Source: Arthrobacter castelli DSM 16402 (GTDB lineage: Bacteria > Actinomycetota > Actinomycetes > Actinomycetales > Micrococcaceae). Taken from it: a stretch of DNA of 64,000 bases. Each line of letters begins with the position of its first letter. Position 1 is the first letter of the stretch. A program made the translations under genes and the position numbers. Under the pieces are notes generated by a model. That model searched no databases. It worked only from the letters and a program-made list of their open reading frames with translations, and was not told where the DNA came from. Positions 35,464-44,654 of this stretch are shown here, one piece after another. The stretch lies in assembly GCF_000430705.1 (NCBI RefSeq), contig NZ_AUMN01000011.1:62001-126000 (forward strand). Reading direction: 5' to 3'.

Positions 35464-36822
35464 TCAGCGCCCCTTGGCCCACGTGTAATCCGGTTTGCCA
35501 TCCATCCGCTGCTTTCTTTCCGCATCCTGTCCTGTGCGTTGCAGCTTGAATTTATAGGAAGAAACAGAGGCGCCCTTGGGAGCGAAAGCGGCTATTCCCG
35601 CGATGACGGGAGCCACGGATGCGTGGTCGCTCGTTTCAAGCTGCTGGGCCTTATTCGCATAATTGAAAACAGCGTGTGTCTTCAACGTCTCGTTGCTCGA
35701 CGGCTCTGTGAGCGGATCTGTTTGAAACTCCACGGTGACATTGTTCGGGGTGTCCGGGGCGGCGCGGAGGTCCGTCGCAGGGACCGGGTCCAGGCGCTGT
35801 TGCAGGTTGAGACCAACTGTGTGATCCGGCAGGGGGTTATTGCCGACGGGAGACCCTGCAGTGACCACATACTTGGGATCGAAGTCGGCCTGGAAGGCCG
35901 GACTGGATGCGATATTGCGGGCGTGGATTCCACCTCCGCTATGTCCAACCAGCATCACCGCCGAGCCTGAGGTGGCCCCGGCCTCCTTCAAGGCGTCCGT
36001 CACCGCCGCGCTCATATGGGGTGCGCCCCAGAGACCGGCTAAGTTTCCTGCCATGTCAATCGGATTTCCGCTCTTGCGGGAAATCCAGGATTGGGTGCCG
36101 GGGATGGTCACCACATACCGGTCCGGCTGCCCGTCCACGGAAATGGCGGAGATTTCGATAGCCCCGTCGACATCCTTCCCGTTCACCGCGTCCAGTTCCC
36201 CGGTACGCTGGATCAGCCCCGAGAGGGATCCGTCAAAGTCCTCCACGATACGGTCTCCGTCCTTGGCCGGCAGCAGCGACGGGGAGATCGGGCCGATCTC
36301 CAGCACACCGAACTTTGTAATGCCCAGCACCTGGCCGCCCATTGCCAGCCCATCGCCCAGGTGCCACCAGGCATCCGCCTCGGTAACCTGCGGCAGCAGC
36401 GTACGGTTTCCCTCCGCGTCGTAACCACGTCTGCGGCTCAACTCGAAGTTCCGCAGTGCCGTCGACTCGGCGGCGGCGTAGCGGTCGAAGGCCTGCTGTA
36501 CCTTCTCCGCCGTAGCGGCAAACTCCGATTTCTGCCGCAGCACTGCCTGGCAGACATGGGATAACGCCAAGTAGGACCTCGACTCATAAAACGGCAGGCT
36601 ATAGAATCCGCGCATCCTCTGATGGTCCGCGGTGGCATCCTCCAGGTCCACATAGAGGCGCCCGATTTCGAAGGCGAGCGATTCGAGTTCCTGCGCGCCG
36701 CGGAGCAATTCCTGCCACGAGAAGGAGATTCCGCCTTTGCCTCCGGTAACCGTATATCCGCCTGGTTGCGCGGCCGATTCCCAGGAGTGGTTCGGAAATG
36801 CCGCTTCGATTCCATCATTCAT
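35464..36822 (-). CDS. Alpha/beta hydrolase-like protein coupled to a WXG100-like gene
   Basis: The 452-residue protein has an N-terminal helical region of about 160 residues (GKGGISFSWQELLRGAQELE, then LRQKSEFAATAEKVQQAFDRYAAAE) similar to ESX-type substrates. A lipase-like domain follows, with the nucleophile elbow VMLVGHSGGGIHARN near residue 295 and a possible catalytic Asp and His further on (QQRLDPVP, DHASVAP). There is no Sec signal. It starts 3 bp after the WXG100-like stop, with the SD inside the upstream gene's end. It is probably a type VII-associated lipase/esterase. The secretion machinery is not in this window. Confidence 0.7.
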   Translation of the reverse strand: MNDGIEAAFPNHSWESAAQPGGYTVTGGKGGISFSWQELLRGAQELESLAFEIGRLYVDLEDATADHQRMRGFYSLPFYESRSYLALSHVCQAVLRQKSEFAATAEKVQQAFDRYAAAESTALRNFELSRRRGYDAEGNRTLLPQVTEADAWWHLGDGLAMGGQVLGITKFGVLEIGPISPSLLPAKDGDRIVEDFDGSLSGLIQRTGELDAVNGKDVDGAIEISAISVDGQPDRYVVTIPGTQSWISRKSGNPIDMAGNLAGLWGAPHMSAAVTDALKEAGATSGSAVMLVGHSGGGIHARNIASSPAFQADFDPKYVVTAGSPVGNNPLPDHTVGLNLQQRLDPVPATDLRAAPDTPNNVTVEFQTDPLTEPSSNETLKTHAVFNYANKAQQLETSDHASVAPVIAGIAAFAPKGASVSSYKFKLQRTGQDAERKQRMDGKPDYTWAKGR

Positions 36823-36825
36823 CCG

Positions 36826-37110
36826 TCAGCCTCCGGCCGACCGGGAGAGTCCTTCGGCCGCCGCCATCTCGGCCAGCTGGCGCAATGCGGCAACGGCATC
36901 CATCGCCGCGTCGTGCAGCTGGCCCACATTCCTGAGGTGCTGCGTCATGCCTTGGCGGAAGGCCTCACCCGCGGGCGACTGCCAATCGATGGCTTGCACT
37001 GCCCGGATCTCGTCCGTGAACCCGTTCAAACGGACCGCACAATTCTGCACTCGATCCGCCACTAGCTGGAACTCGTGCCCCGGTCCGCACACCATGGGAC
37101 TCTGGCTCAT
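36826..37110 (-). CDS. WXG100-like small protein
   Basis: The 94-residue protein forms two helices around AIDWQSPAGEAFRQGM (near 41-56), a variant of the WxG turn with W-Q-S. The start is ATG 37110 with GGAGGG upstream. Members of this family are exported as helical pairs by type VII systems, and the next gene's helical N-terminus could be the partner. It is divergent from purB. Confidence 0.65.
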   Translation of the reverse strand: MSQSPMVCGPGHEFQLVADRVQNCAVRLNGFTDEIRAVQAIDWQSPAGEAFRQGMTQHLRNVGQLHDAAMDAVAALRQLAEMAAAEGLSRSAGG

Positions 37111-37353
37111 GTTTGGCTCCCTCCGTCCTGCGTGACCGCTGCCGGATTCACCCGCCCGCCACCGCCTGGACCTCCCGTCGTCGCACCGGCGCCGCGCAAC
37201 CGTTGCGCCGGCATTGGCATACACGCTAAGCGCGCTGCGACGGCGCTGCCACACCGTGGGGGGTCGTTGTGGAGAACCTCCGCCGGAGCCGTTGATTGTG
37301 GAGGCGAAGTAATGCCGCTGTCAGTGTCGGCGGTTCATGGAAGAATGAAGCCC

Positions 37354-38775
37354 ATGGCCGAAACCGCTGCACAGAACCGCGTCGATTTGAGCACGATCTC
37401 CCCGTCCATTCCCCTGGGCCCGTTGGATGGTCGTTACAAGGGAACCGTGGAGCAACTCGTCAACCACCTGTCCGAGGCTGCGCTCAACCGTGAGCGCACG
37501 GCCGTGGAGGTCGAGTGGTTCCTGCACCTGAGCGATCATTCGGTGCTGCCCGGCTCCGCGCCGTTGGACGACACCGTGAAGGCGCAGTTGCGGGATCTTG
37601 TCGAGTCGTTCGACTCCGGGTCCATCGCCGAACTTGCCGAGATAGAACGGGTCACGGTCCACGATGTTAAAGCCATCGAGTACTTCATCAAACGCCGCCT
37701 TCCCGGGCTGGGGCTTTCAGAGGTCGGCGAGCTGGTGCATTTCGGATGCACCAGCGAGGACATTAACAACCTCTCCTATGCGTTGGGCATCAAGGGCGGC
37801 GTCGAGCAGGTGTGGCTGCCTGCCGCGCAGCAGCTGGTGGACGGTATCGTTGCCCTGGCCGATGCCACCGGCGAAATCCCGATGTTGTCTCGCACCCACG
37901 GGCAGCCGGCCACCCCGACAACGCTGGGCAAGGAACTCGCTGTCACCGCGCACCGGCTGGGCCGACAGCTGCGGCGGATCCGCAATACCGAGTACCTGGG
38001 CAAGATCAATGGTGCCACCGGCACCTATGCTGCGCATTACGCGTCCGCGCCGGACGTGGATTGGCAGCACGTGGCACGAACTTTCGTGGAAAACCTCGGG
38101 CTCACCTGGAATCCGCTGACCACGCAGATCGAATCCCACGACTGGCAGGCGGAGCTCTACGCCGACATCGCCCGCTTCAACCGGATCCTGCACAACTTCT
38201 GCACCGATGTCTGGAGCTACATTTCCATCGGCTATTTCGCCCAGGTGCCGGTGGCCGGGGCAACGGGGTCGTCCACCATGCCGCATAAGGTCAATCCGAT
38301 CCGGTTCGAGAATGCCGAGGCCAACCTCGAGATTTCCAACTCACTGCTGGACACGCTCGGAGCAACGCTGGTGTCCAGCCGCTGGCAGCGGGACCTGACG
38401 GACTCGTCCAGCCAGCGCAATATCGGCGTCGCGTTTGGCCATTCCCTGCTGGCGATCTCCAATGCCACCCGCGGGCTGAGCGCACTCGACGTCGCAAGCG
38501 AGGCACTGGCCCACGATCTGGACACCAACTGGGAGGTGCTCGGCGAAGCGATCCAAATGGTGATGCGCGCCGAAGCCGTGGCAGGCACCGAGGGCATGGA
38601 CGAGCCGTACGAACGGCTCAAGGAGCTCACCCGCGGGCAACGGGTTGATCAGGCACGGATGCAGGAATTTGTCTCATCACTGGGACTTTCGGCTGAGGCC
38701 AGGAACCGCCTGATGCATCTGACGCCAAGCACCTACACCGGAATCGCTGCCCGGCTCGTCGAGCACGTGAAGTAG
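37354..38775 (+). CDS. purB: Adenylosuccinate lyase
   Basis: The 473-residue enzyme has the fumarase-superfamily signature TGSSTMPHKVNPIRFENAE near residue 305. FGCTSEDINNLSYAL (near 130) and SRTHGQPATPTTLG (near 178) hold the conserved catalytic His region. It acts twice in purine synthesis, on SAICAR and adenylosuccinate. The length and LGPLDGRYKG start match the E. coli-type branch. The start is ATG 37354; ATG 37345 is an alternative. Confidence 0.95.
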   Translation: MAETAAQNRVDLSTISPSIPLGPLDGRYKGTVEQLVNHLSEAALNRERTAVEVEWFLHLSDHSVLPGSAPLDDTVKAQLRDLVESFDSGSIAELAEIERVTVHDVKAIEYFIKRRLPGLGLSEVGELVHFGCTSEDINNLSYALGIKGGVEQVWLPAAQQLVDGIVALADATGEIPMLSRTHGQPATPTTLGKELAVTAHRLGRQLRRIRNTEYLGKINGATGTYAAHYASAPDVDWQHVARTFVENLGLTWNPLTTQIESHDWQAELYADIARFNRILHNFCTDVWSYISIGYFAQVPVAGATGSSTMPHKVNPIRFENAEANLEISNSLLDTLGATLVSSRWQRDLTDSSSQRNIGVAFGHSLLAISNATRGLSALDVASEALAHDLDTNWEVLGEAIQMVMRAEAVAGTEGMDEPYERLKELTRGQRVDQARMQEFVSSLGLSAEARNRLMHLTPSTYTGIAARLVEHVK

Positions 38776-38838
38776 ATGGTGCCGACGGGAATGGGCACCC
38801 CGGGGCCACGGTGGCAGCTTCGGTTGCAGGGAGCCGGT

Positions 38839-39732
38839 TTACTTCACCGCGCCCATCGACAGGCCACGGACCAGCTGCTTCTGGGCGATCCATCCGGCGA
38901 TGACCACCGGCAGGGATGCCAACACCGACGCCGCCGACAGCTTGGCCAGGAACAATCCCTCACTGGTCATGGTGGCGACCAGGAACACCGGCGCGGTCGG
39001 CGCCGTGGCGGCAGTGAGGTTCAAGGCGAAGAAGAATTCATTCCAGGCGAAGATCACGCAGATCAGCGCCGTCGCGGCGAGTCCTGGAGCCACCATCGGC
39101 ATCAGCACGGTGCGCAAGGTTTTGAGCAGTCCGGCACCATCCATCTCCGCAGCCTCCAGCACCTCGGCCGGGACTTCCTGGAAGAACGAGCGCATCATCC
39201 ACACCGCGATCGGCAGGTTCATCGCCGTATACAACACCACCAGGGTCCAGATGTTGTCCAAGGCTCCGATCTGCCCTGCGATCACATAGATCGGCATGAT
39301 CACGGCGACGATCGGCAGCATCTTGGTGGAGATAAAGAAGAACAGCACGTCTTTCGTCTTCTTGATCGGGCGAATGCTCAACGCATAGGCGGCCGGGACG
39401 CCGAGCACGATCACCAGCAGCGTGGAGACGCCCGTGGCGATCAGCGAGTTGGCGAAGTAGACGCCGGCACCGGAGTCGAGCACCGCCTGGAACTGGTCCA
39501 GGGTTGGTTCGAAGAAGAACGACGGCGGGCTGGAGGCGGCAGCCGACTCCTGCTTGAAGGCGGTCAACACCATCCACAACACCGGGGCGAAGAACAACAG
39601 TCCGACCACCCAGGTCAGCGCCGTCAGCAGTACCGCGTTCCGGCTTCGTTTCGCTGCCGCCGATGAGGCCCCACGCACCGGTTTCGTTGAGGGTGGCGGT
39701 GTTGCCGGCACTGTCTCTACGTTCGTAGCCAT
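38839..39732 (-). CDS. Carbohydrate ABC transporter permease (MalG-like)
   Basis: The 297-residue inner-membrane protein has six predicted helices. The EAA loop EVLEAAEMDGAGLLKTLRTVLMPMVAPGL contacts the ATPase. The Pro/Thr-rich N-terminus precedes TM1. It starts 3 bp after the partner permease. No ATP-binding gene is in this operon, so a shared MsmK/MsiK-type ATPase elsewhere is required. Confidence 0.9.
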   Translation of the reverse strand: MATNVETVPATPPPSTKPVRGASSAAAKRSRNAVLLTALTWVVGLLFFAPVLWMVLTAFKQESAAASSPPSFFFEPTLDQFQAVLDSGAGVYFANSLIATGVSTLLVIVLGVPAAYALSIRPIKKTKDVLFFFISTKMLPIVAVIMPIYVIAGQIGALDNIWTLVVLYTAMNLPIAVWMMRSFFQEVPAEVLEAAEMDGAGLLKTLRTVLMPMVAPGLAATALICVIFAWNEFFFALNLTAATAPTAPVFLVATMTSEGLFLAKLSAASVLASLPVVIAGWIAQKQLVRGLSMGAVK

Positions 39733-39735
39733 TGC

Positions 39736-40671
39736 TTAGTCCTTTATGTCGAAGCTGCGGAAGAGGAGACGCAGCGCGAAGACCGCGACGATGATGGTTC
39801 CGATGACCACGACGACACCCATGGCGGCTGCTTGGCCGATGTCGAAGCCGAGGAACGCGCGCTGGTAGATGTAGAACGGCAGGTTGGCACTGGATGTACC
39901 CGGCCCGCCGGCGGTCATCAGGTAGATATGGTCGAAGGTGTTGACCACGTAGATCGCTCCCAGCAGCAGACCAAGTTCAATGTACCGGCGCAGCTGGGGC
40001 AGCGTGACCGATGAGAAGGTCTGCCACCACGAGGCGCCGTCCATCTGTGCCGCCTCCAGTACGTCTTTGGGCTGGGCCTGCAGCCCGGCGAGCACCAACA
40101 ACATCATGAACGGGGTCCACTGCCAGACCAGTGCTATCAGGATTGAGAACACTGGATAGGTCGAAGTCCAGGCAATGGCATCAATACCGACCAGCCCGAT
40201 CAGCCAATTCACCAGCCCGTAGGTCGGATCGAGCATGGAGACTGCCCACAGCATGGCTCCGGCGACCGGCATGATCAGGAACGGGGTGATCATCAGGGTG
40301 CGGATGAATCCCTGCCCCCGGAATTTCCGATCCAGCAACAGCGCGAAGATGATGCCGAGCACCATCGCGGCGACTACGCAGCCTACCGTGATGATGACAC
40401 TGTTCAGCGCCGCTGTCCGGAAGGTGGAATCGGTAAAGATATTGACGAAGTTTTCCAGGCCGACGAAGATATTCCCGTCGGGATTGAGCAGGTTCCACGA
40501 ACGCATCGAGTACCAGATCGTGAACAGGAATGGGATCTGGGTAACGATGATGGTGAAGATGACCGCGGGCAGCAGCGGCGCCCGACGGCGCCACCCGTCG
40601 ACCCTGCTTTGCTGGGCAGCAGTCCTGAGCTTGTGCTGCTTGACGTTATGCCGCTCTACAAGGGTGGCCAT
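39736..40671 (-). CDS. Carbohydrate ABC transporter permease (MalF-like)
   Basis: The 311-residue protein has six membrane helices and the EAA loop DVLEAAQMDGASWWQTFSSVTLPQLRRY near 205-230. It overlaps the binding-protein stop by one base and precedes the second permease by 3 bp. Context (xylulokinase and a polyol dehydrogenase next door) suggests polyol uptake. Confidence 0.9.
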   Translation of the reverse strand: MATLVERHNVKQHKLRTAAQQSRVDGWRRRAPLLPAVIFTIIVTQIPFLFTIWYSMRSWNLLNPDGNIFVGLENFVNIFTDSTFRTAALNSVIITVGCVVAAMVLGIIFALLLDRKFRGQGFIRTLMITPFLIMPVAGAMLWAVSMLDPTYGLVNWLIGLVGIDAIAWTSTYPVFSILIALVWQWTPFMMLLVLAGLQAQPKDVLEAAQMDGASWWQTFSSVTLPQLRRYIELGLLLGAIYVVNTFDHIYLMTAGGPGTSSANLPFYIYQRAFLGFDIGQAAAMGVVVVIGTIIVAVFALRLLFRSFDIKD

Positions 40672-42071
40672 CAGTTCTCTCCCGCCTGGTAGGTCTCCGC
40701 CACCGTTTCGGCATACTGCTGCGACTGCTCCAGCGCCTCTTCGACGGACTTCTGTCCTGCGATTGCCGCGGATATCTGCTGGGCGACCCGGGTGCCCAGG
40801 TCCTGGAACTCCGGAATCCCCACGAATTGGAGTCCCGTGTACGGAACCGGCTTGGTCATTGACGTCTCCTGGGACGCGCCGGCGATGGCAGCCAAGGTCC
40901 GGTCCGCGTAGGCACCGGAGACCTTCTCGTATTCGGGTATCTCGTAGGTGGACTTCCGGCTGCCCGGCGGGACCCGCTCCCAGCCCAACTCGTTGCCCAC
41001 CAGCTTGATGTAGTCCTTGCTGGTCATCCAGGACATGAATTTCCAGGCCGCGTCCTTATGGTCGCTGGTCTTCGGGATGGCCAGCGACCAGCTGTAGAGC
41101 CAACCGGCCGATTCGGTCTTCTTGACCGGGGCCAGGGCGTAACCCGTCTTGTCGGCGACCTTGGACGCCTGTGGGTCCTCGACGCTGGAGACCATCGAGG
41201 TGGCGTCGTACCACATGGCCGCGTTGCCTTGGCTGTAGCGGGTCAGGCAGTCACCGAAACCACTGGTGGCTGCGCCGGGCTGCCCATAGTTCCGCACCAG
41301 ATTCACGTAATCGGTCACGGCAGCCTCCACTTGCGGCGAGTCCAATGTGGCATTCCAATCCATATCGAACCAGCGGCCGCCATACGTATTGATGACGGTG
41401 TTCAGCGGAGCCAGATTCTCGCCCCAACCGGCAAGTCCGCGCAGGCAGATCCCCGAGACGCCCTGCTTGGGGTTGTGCAGTTTCTTCGCCAACCGCTGGA
41501 TGTCGTTCCACGTGGGCTCATCGGGCATCGACACCCCGGCCTTCTTGAACAGGTCCTTGCGGTAGGCGAGGAAGGACGATTCACCGTAGAACGGCACCGA
41601 ATATAGATCCCCCTGGTAGCTGAGGGACTTGCGGATATTGGGCAGGATGTCCTGCGGGTCGTATCCGGGCGTGTTCTCTGCGTAGTCCTGCAGATTGGTG
41701 ATCCAGTCGTTTTCAGCCCACATGGGTGTCTCATAGTTCGAAATCATCACGACGTCGAACTCCCCGCCACCGGTGGCAACGGAGGCGGTGATCTTCGCAC
41801 GGGCCTCATTTTCAGGCAACGAAACAAACTGCACATCGATGTTCGGGTACTCGGCCCGGAAATGCTTCTGCAGGGAGATGGCATCCTGCATCTGCGGATT
41901 GGATACGATGGCTACAACGATTTGGGTCTTGCCGCTGCCACCGCCGATGGCGCCGGCTCCGGCGCATCCGCTCAGTGCCAGCAGCAGCGCGAACATACCG
42001 GCGAGTGCCGTGCGGACTCGCCTGCGGGGCGGCCGCTTGCTGGGTGTCGGGAACGCTCTGCCTCGGAACAT
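40671..42071 (-). CDS. Extracellular solute-binding lipoprotein of a polyol/sugar ABC importer
   Basis: The 466-residue protein has a lipoprotein signal: an Arg-rich start, LAGMFALLLALSGC with the lipobox LSGC, then a Gly/Ala linker. The mature part is family 1 substrate-binding (GTDVW-type replaced by YEMPxW: SNYETPMWAENDW; DLYSVPFYGESSFLAYRKDLFKKAG). It is first in the operon with both permeases. The closest families bind sorbitol, mannitol or related polyols. Confidence 0.88.
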   Translation of the reverse strand: MFRGRAFPTPSKRPPRRRVRTALAGMFALLLALSGCAGAGAIGGGSGKTQIVVAIVSNPQMQDAISLQKHFRAEYPNIDVQFVSLPENEARAKITASVATGGGEFDVVMISNYETPMWAENDWITNLQDYAENTPGYDPQDILPNIRKSLSYQGDLYSVPFYGESSFLAYRKDLFKKAGVSMPDEPTWNDIQRLAKKLHNPKQGVSGICLRGLAGWGENLAPLNTVINTYGGRWFDMDWNATLDSPQVEAAVTDYVNLVRNYGQPGAATSGFGDCLTRYSQGNAAMWYDATSMVSSVEDPQASKVADKTGYALAPVKKTESAGWLYSWSLAIPKTSDHKDAAWKFMSWMTSKDYIKLVGNELGWERVPPGSRKSTYEIPEYEKVSGAYADRTLAAIAGASQETSMTKPVPYTGLQFVGIPEFQDLGTRVAQQISAAIAGQKSVEEALEQSQQYAETVAETYQAGEN

Positions 42072-42082
42072 TGCTGTCCTCT

Positions 42083-42146
42083 GCTCAGTTGAGAAACGGG
42101 GGCGTGCTCATTTGATATGTGACTCTAGTCATATATGCTCGTTTGA
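42083..42146. promoter_or_regulatory. Three operator-like sites upstream of the SorC regulator and the ABC operon
   Basis: GCTCAGTTGA (42083-42092), GCTCATTTGA (42106-42115) and GCTCGTTTGA (42137-42146) are direct repeats 23 and 31 bp apart, near helical spacing. The last extends to the palindrome TGCTCGTTTGAGCA. TATGTGACTCTAGTCATATA between them is another near-palindrome. The same decamer type occurs upstream of the polyol dehydrogenase gene. Confidence 0.55.
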
Positions 42147-42188
42147 GCAAGAGGGTAGGCTCAAAAGTCTTGAAGAGAGGGGAAAGCC

Positions 42189-43151
42189 GTGGCGGATCAG
42201 TCCCACGAGGAGCTTCTGGCCGAGATTGGCCGGGCCCACTACCTGGATGGCAAGTCCAAGGTGGAAATCGCCAACGCCCACGGAATGTCCCGCTTCCACG
42301 TAGCCCGCCTGCTGGATGAGGCACGCAGCTCCGGAATCGTCCACATCGAAGTCGCTTCACCCCGTCCGGCCGCCCCCGCTGACACGGCCTTAATCGAGGA
42401 AGTATTCGGTTTAACCAAGGTCATTGTCACCGACAACTCAACCGATGGCGGGCGCGGCCGGGAGATCCTGGCCGAGGCTGCCGCCGCGGAGCTGTCCGCC
42501 CGGGCACGGCCCGGAGCAACGGTGGGCATCGCCTGGTCGCGCACGCTCGCCACCGTGGCCAAGCGCGTGTCCCGACTTCCCAAATGCAACTTTGTCCAGC
42601 TCGCAGGTGCGCTTCCTGCCGCCAACGATGGCCATTCCTTCGAAATCCTCCACCGCCTGGGGGTGTTGTCCGGCGGTCAGACCTGGCCGCTGTTCGCGCC
42701 TTTGGTGGTCGACGACGCCACGACAGCGGCGAGTCTGCGCAAGCAGACGGAAATTGCCACGGCATTGACCAAGGCGGACACGCTGGACCTCGCCGTCGTC
42801 GCCATCGGCGCCTGGTCACCCGGGCTGTCCACGGTCTGGGAGCGGGTCTCGAACGCTGACCGCCGTGAAGCGACGAAGGCCGGAGCGGTGACCGAATGTT
42901 CAGGTCGGTTGATCAATGCCGAAGGCATGCCCGTAAAAACCGCGATGGACGAGAGAATAATGGCAGTGACCATCGAACAACTGCAGGCGACCCGGGAAGT
43001 GATCGGTGTGGCAAGCGGCCCGGAACGGGCGGAAGCCGTGGCGGCAGCCTGCCGGGCAGGAATTGTCAGCACCCTCATCGCCGATGAGGCGCTGGTCGCA
43101 GCACTCTCCGCGCTGGCCGCGGAATCCGATACAACCAAAGGAGCCGGATAA
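42189..43151 (+). CDS. SorC/DeoR-type sugar-binding transcriptional regulator
   Basis: The 320-residue protein starts at GTG 42189 behind GAGAGGGGAAAG. Residues 10-50 form a HTH (AEIGRAHYLDGKSKVEIANAHGMSRFHVARLLDEA). The remainder is a SorC sugar-phosphate-binding domain (GIAWSRTLATVAKRV, LDLAVVAIGAWSP, GRLINAEGMPV). It is divergent from the ABC operon and ends directly before xylulokinase, so it likely senses a polyol-derived sugar phosphate. Confidence 0.88.
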   Translation: MADQSHEELLAEIGRAHYLDGKSKVEIANAHGMSRFHVARLLDEARSSGIVHIEVASPRPAAPADTALIEEVFGLTKVIVTDNSTDGGRGREILAEAAAAELSARARPGATVGIAWSRTLATVAKRVSRLPKCNFVQLAGALPAANDGHSFEILHRLGVLSGGQTWPLFAPLVVDDATTAASLRKQTEIATALTKADTLDLAVVAIGAWSPGLSTVWERVSNADRREATKAGAVTECSGRLINAEGMPVKTAMDERIMAVTIEQLQATREVIGVASGPERAEAVAAACRAGIVSTLIADEALVAALSALAAESDTTKGAG

Positions 43152-44585
43152 GTGAGCACCGTAATCGGGGTCGATTCCTCCACCCAGTCCTGCAAGGTTT
43201 TGACCGTCGATGCCGAATCCGGAACGATCCTCGATTCCGCGACGGCCTCCCATCCGGAGGGCACGGCGGTTGATCCGGGCGCCTGGACAACTGCGCTGCG
43301 GCAGGCGTGGCACGACGCCGGAATCGCCGATGACGGCTCCGTCGCAGGTGTCAGCGTGGCCGGCCAGCAGCATGGCATGGTCGCCCTGGACGAGCAGAAC
43401 CGCCCGGTGCACGATGCACTGTTATGGAATGACACCCGCAGCGCCCCCGAGGCCGCCGAGCTGCACCGCGAACTGGGCAGCCAGGCGTGGATTGACGCGG
43501 TCAATGTAGTGCCCGTGGCATCGTTTACCCTGACCAAGCTGGCCTGGCTGGCCAGGCACCGGCCTGAACTGGCCGACCGGGTGCGCCGCGTGGTGCTGCC
43601 CCACGACTGGCTGAACTATCAGTTGACCGGCGAATTCTTCACCGACCGCAGCGACGCCTCCGGAACCTGCTACTACTCACCGGTGACCAACGAATACCGC
43701 CCCGACCTGCTGGAGCGGTTCTTCGGCACCGTGCCGCGGCTGCCCGCCGTCGTCGGCTCCGGTGAAGCAGGCGGCAGCCTGCTGTCCCAATGGTCGGCAG
43801 CTTCGGCTGCCGGGACCGGCCCAAGCGGCAACCGGACCGTCGTGGGAGCCGGTGCCGGGGACAACGCAGGCGCGGCACTGGGCCTGGGATTGTCGGAGGG
43901 CGAGGTTGCGGTGTCCGTTGGCACTTCCGGCACGGTCTTTGTCTCCGCGGCTCAGCCGGTGAGCGATCCCAGCGGCGCCGTCGCGGGATTTGCCGATGCG
44001 ACCGGCCAGCATCTGCCGCTGCTGGCCATGATCAACTCCGCCCGGGTGTTGACGGCGACGGCGGGCATGCTGGGCACCGGGCTTCAGGAGCTGGACCGGC
44101 TGGCGCTGGATGCCCCGCTGGACGCCGAGGGGCTGACTCTGCTCCCCTACCTCGACGGGGAACGCACCCCGAACCTTCCGGAGGCGACCGGAACGCTGAC
44201 CGGAATGCGGCGCACCAACATGACCGATTCCAATCTGGCCCGTGCCGGCGTCCTGGGGGTGTTGAACTCGCTGGCGGACGCCTTGGATCTGCTGGCCGGG
44301 CACGGGGTGCCGGTGCGGAAGGTGCTGCTGATCGGTGGTGGCGCGAAGTCGCAGGCGCTGCAGCAGGCGGCGGCGGACGTGCTGCGCGTACCGGTCGAGG
44401 TGCCGGTATCCGGCGAGTATGTGGCGCGGGGGGCCGCCCGCCAGGCGGCATGGGCGGCCACCGGCCAGTTGCCGCAGTGGGAACGCCGCATCGAGGCATC
44501 GTTCGAACCCGACGCCGACTCCGGCTGGGCGGACGAGGTCCGTGACCGCTATGTTGCGGCCCGCCGGCAGGTGTACGGGGTCTAG
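43152..44585 (+). CDS. xylB: Xylulokinase (FGGY family)
   Basis: The 477-residue carbohydrate kinase starts at GTG 43152, right after the regulator's TAA. VIGVDSSTQSCKVLTVD is the first phosphate loop. AGQQHGMVALD contains the QQHG motif of xylulokinases, followed by LLWNDTRS. VGAGAGDNAGAALGLGL and VLLIGGGAKSQALQQ complete the ATPase core. It phosphorylates D-xylulose for the pentose phosphate pathway. The neighbouring dehydrogenase could supply D-xylulose from D-arabitol. Confidence 0.92.
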   Translation: MSTVIGVDSSTQSCKVLTVDAESGTILDSATASHPEGTAVDPGAWTTALRQAWHDAGIADDGSVAGVSVAGQQHGMVALDEQNRPVHDALLWNDTRSAPEAAELHRELGSQAWIDAVNVVPVASFTLTKLAWLARHRPELADRVRRVVLPHDWLNYQLTGEFFTDRSDASGTCYYSPVTNEYRPDLLERFFGTVPRLPAVVGSGEAGGSLLSQWSAASAAGTGPSGNRTVVGAGAGDNAGAALGLGLSEGEVAVSVGTSGTVFVSAAQPVSDPSGAVAGFADATGQHLPLLAMINSARVLTATAGMLGTGLQELDRLALDAPLDAEGLTLLPYLDGERTPNLPEATGTLTGMRRTNMTDSNLARAGVLGVLNSLADALDLLAGHGVPVRKVLLIGGGAKSQALQQAAADVLRVPVEVPVSGEYVARGAARQAAWAATGQLPQWERRIEASFEPDADSGWADEVRDRYVAARRQVYGV

Positions 44586-44654
44586 CGGCGCTGGCCGGCA
44601 CAAGAGGAGCGCTCCCGACCACCACTCCCGACCGCCCGGGGGGTCGAGCCGGCC

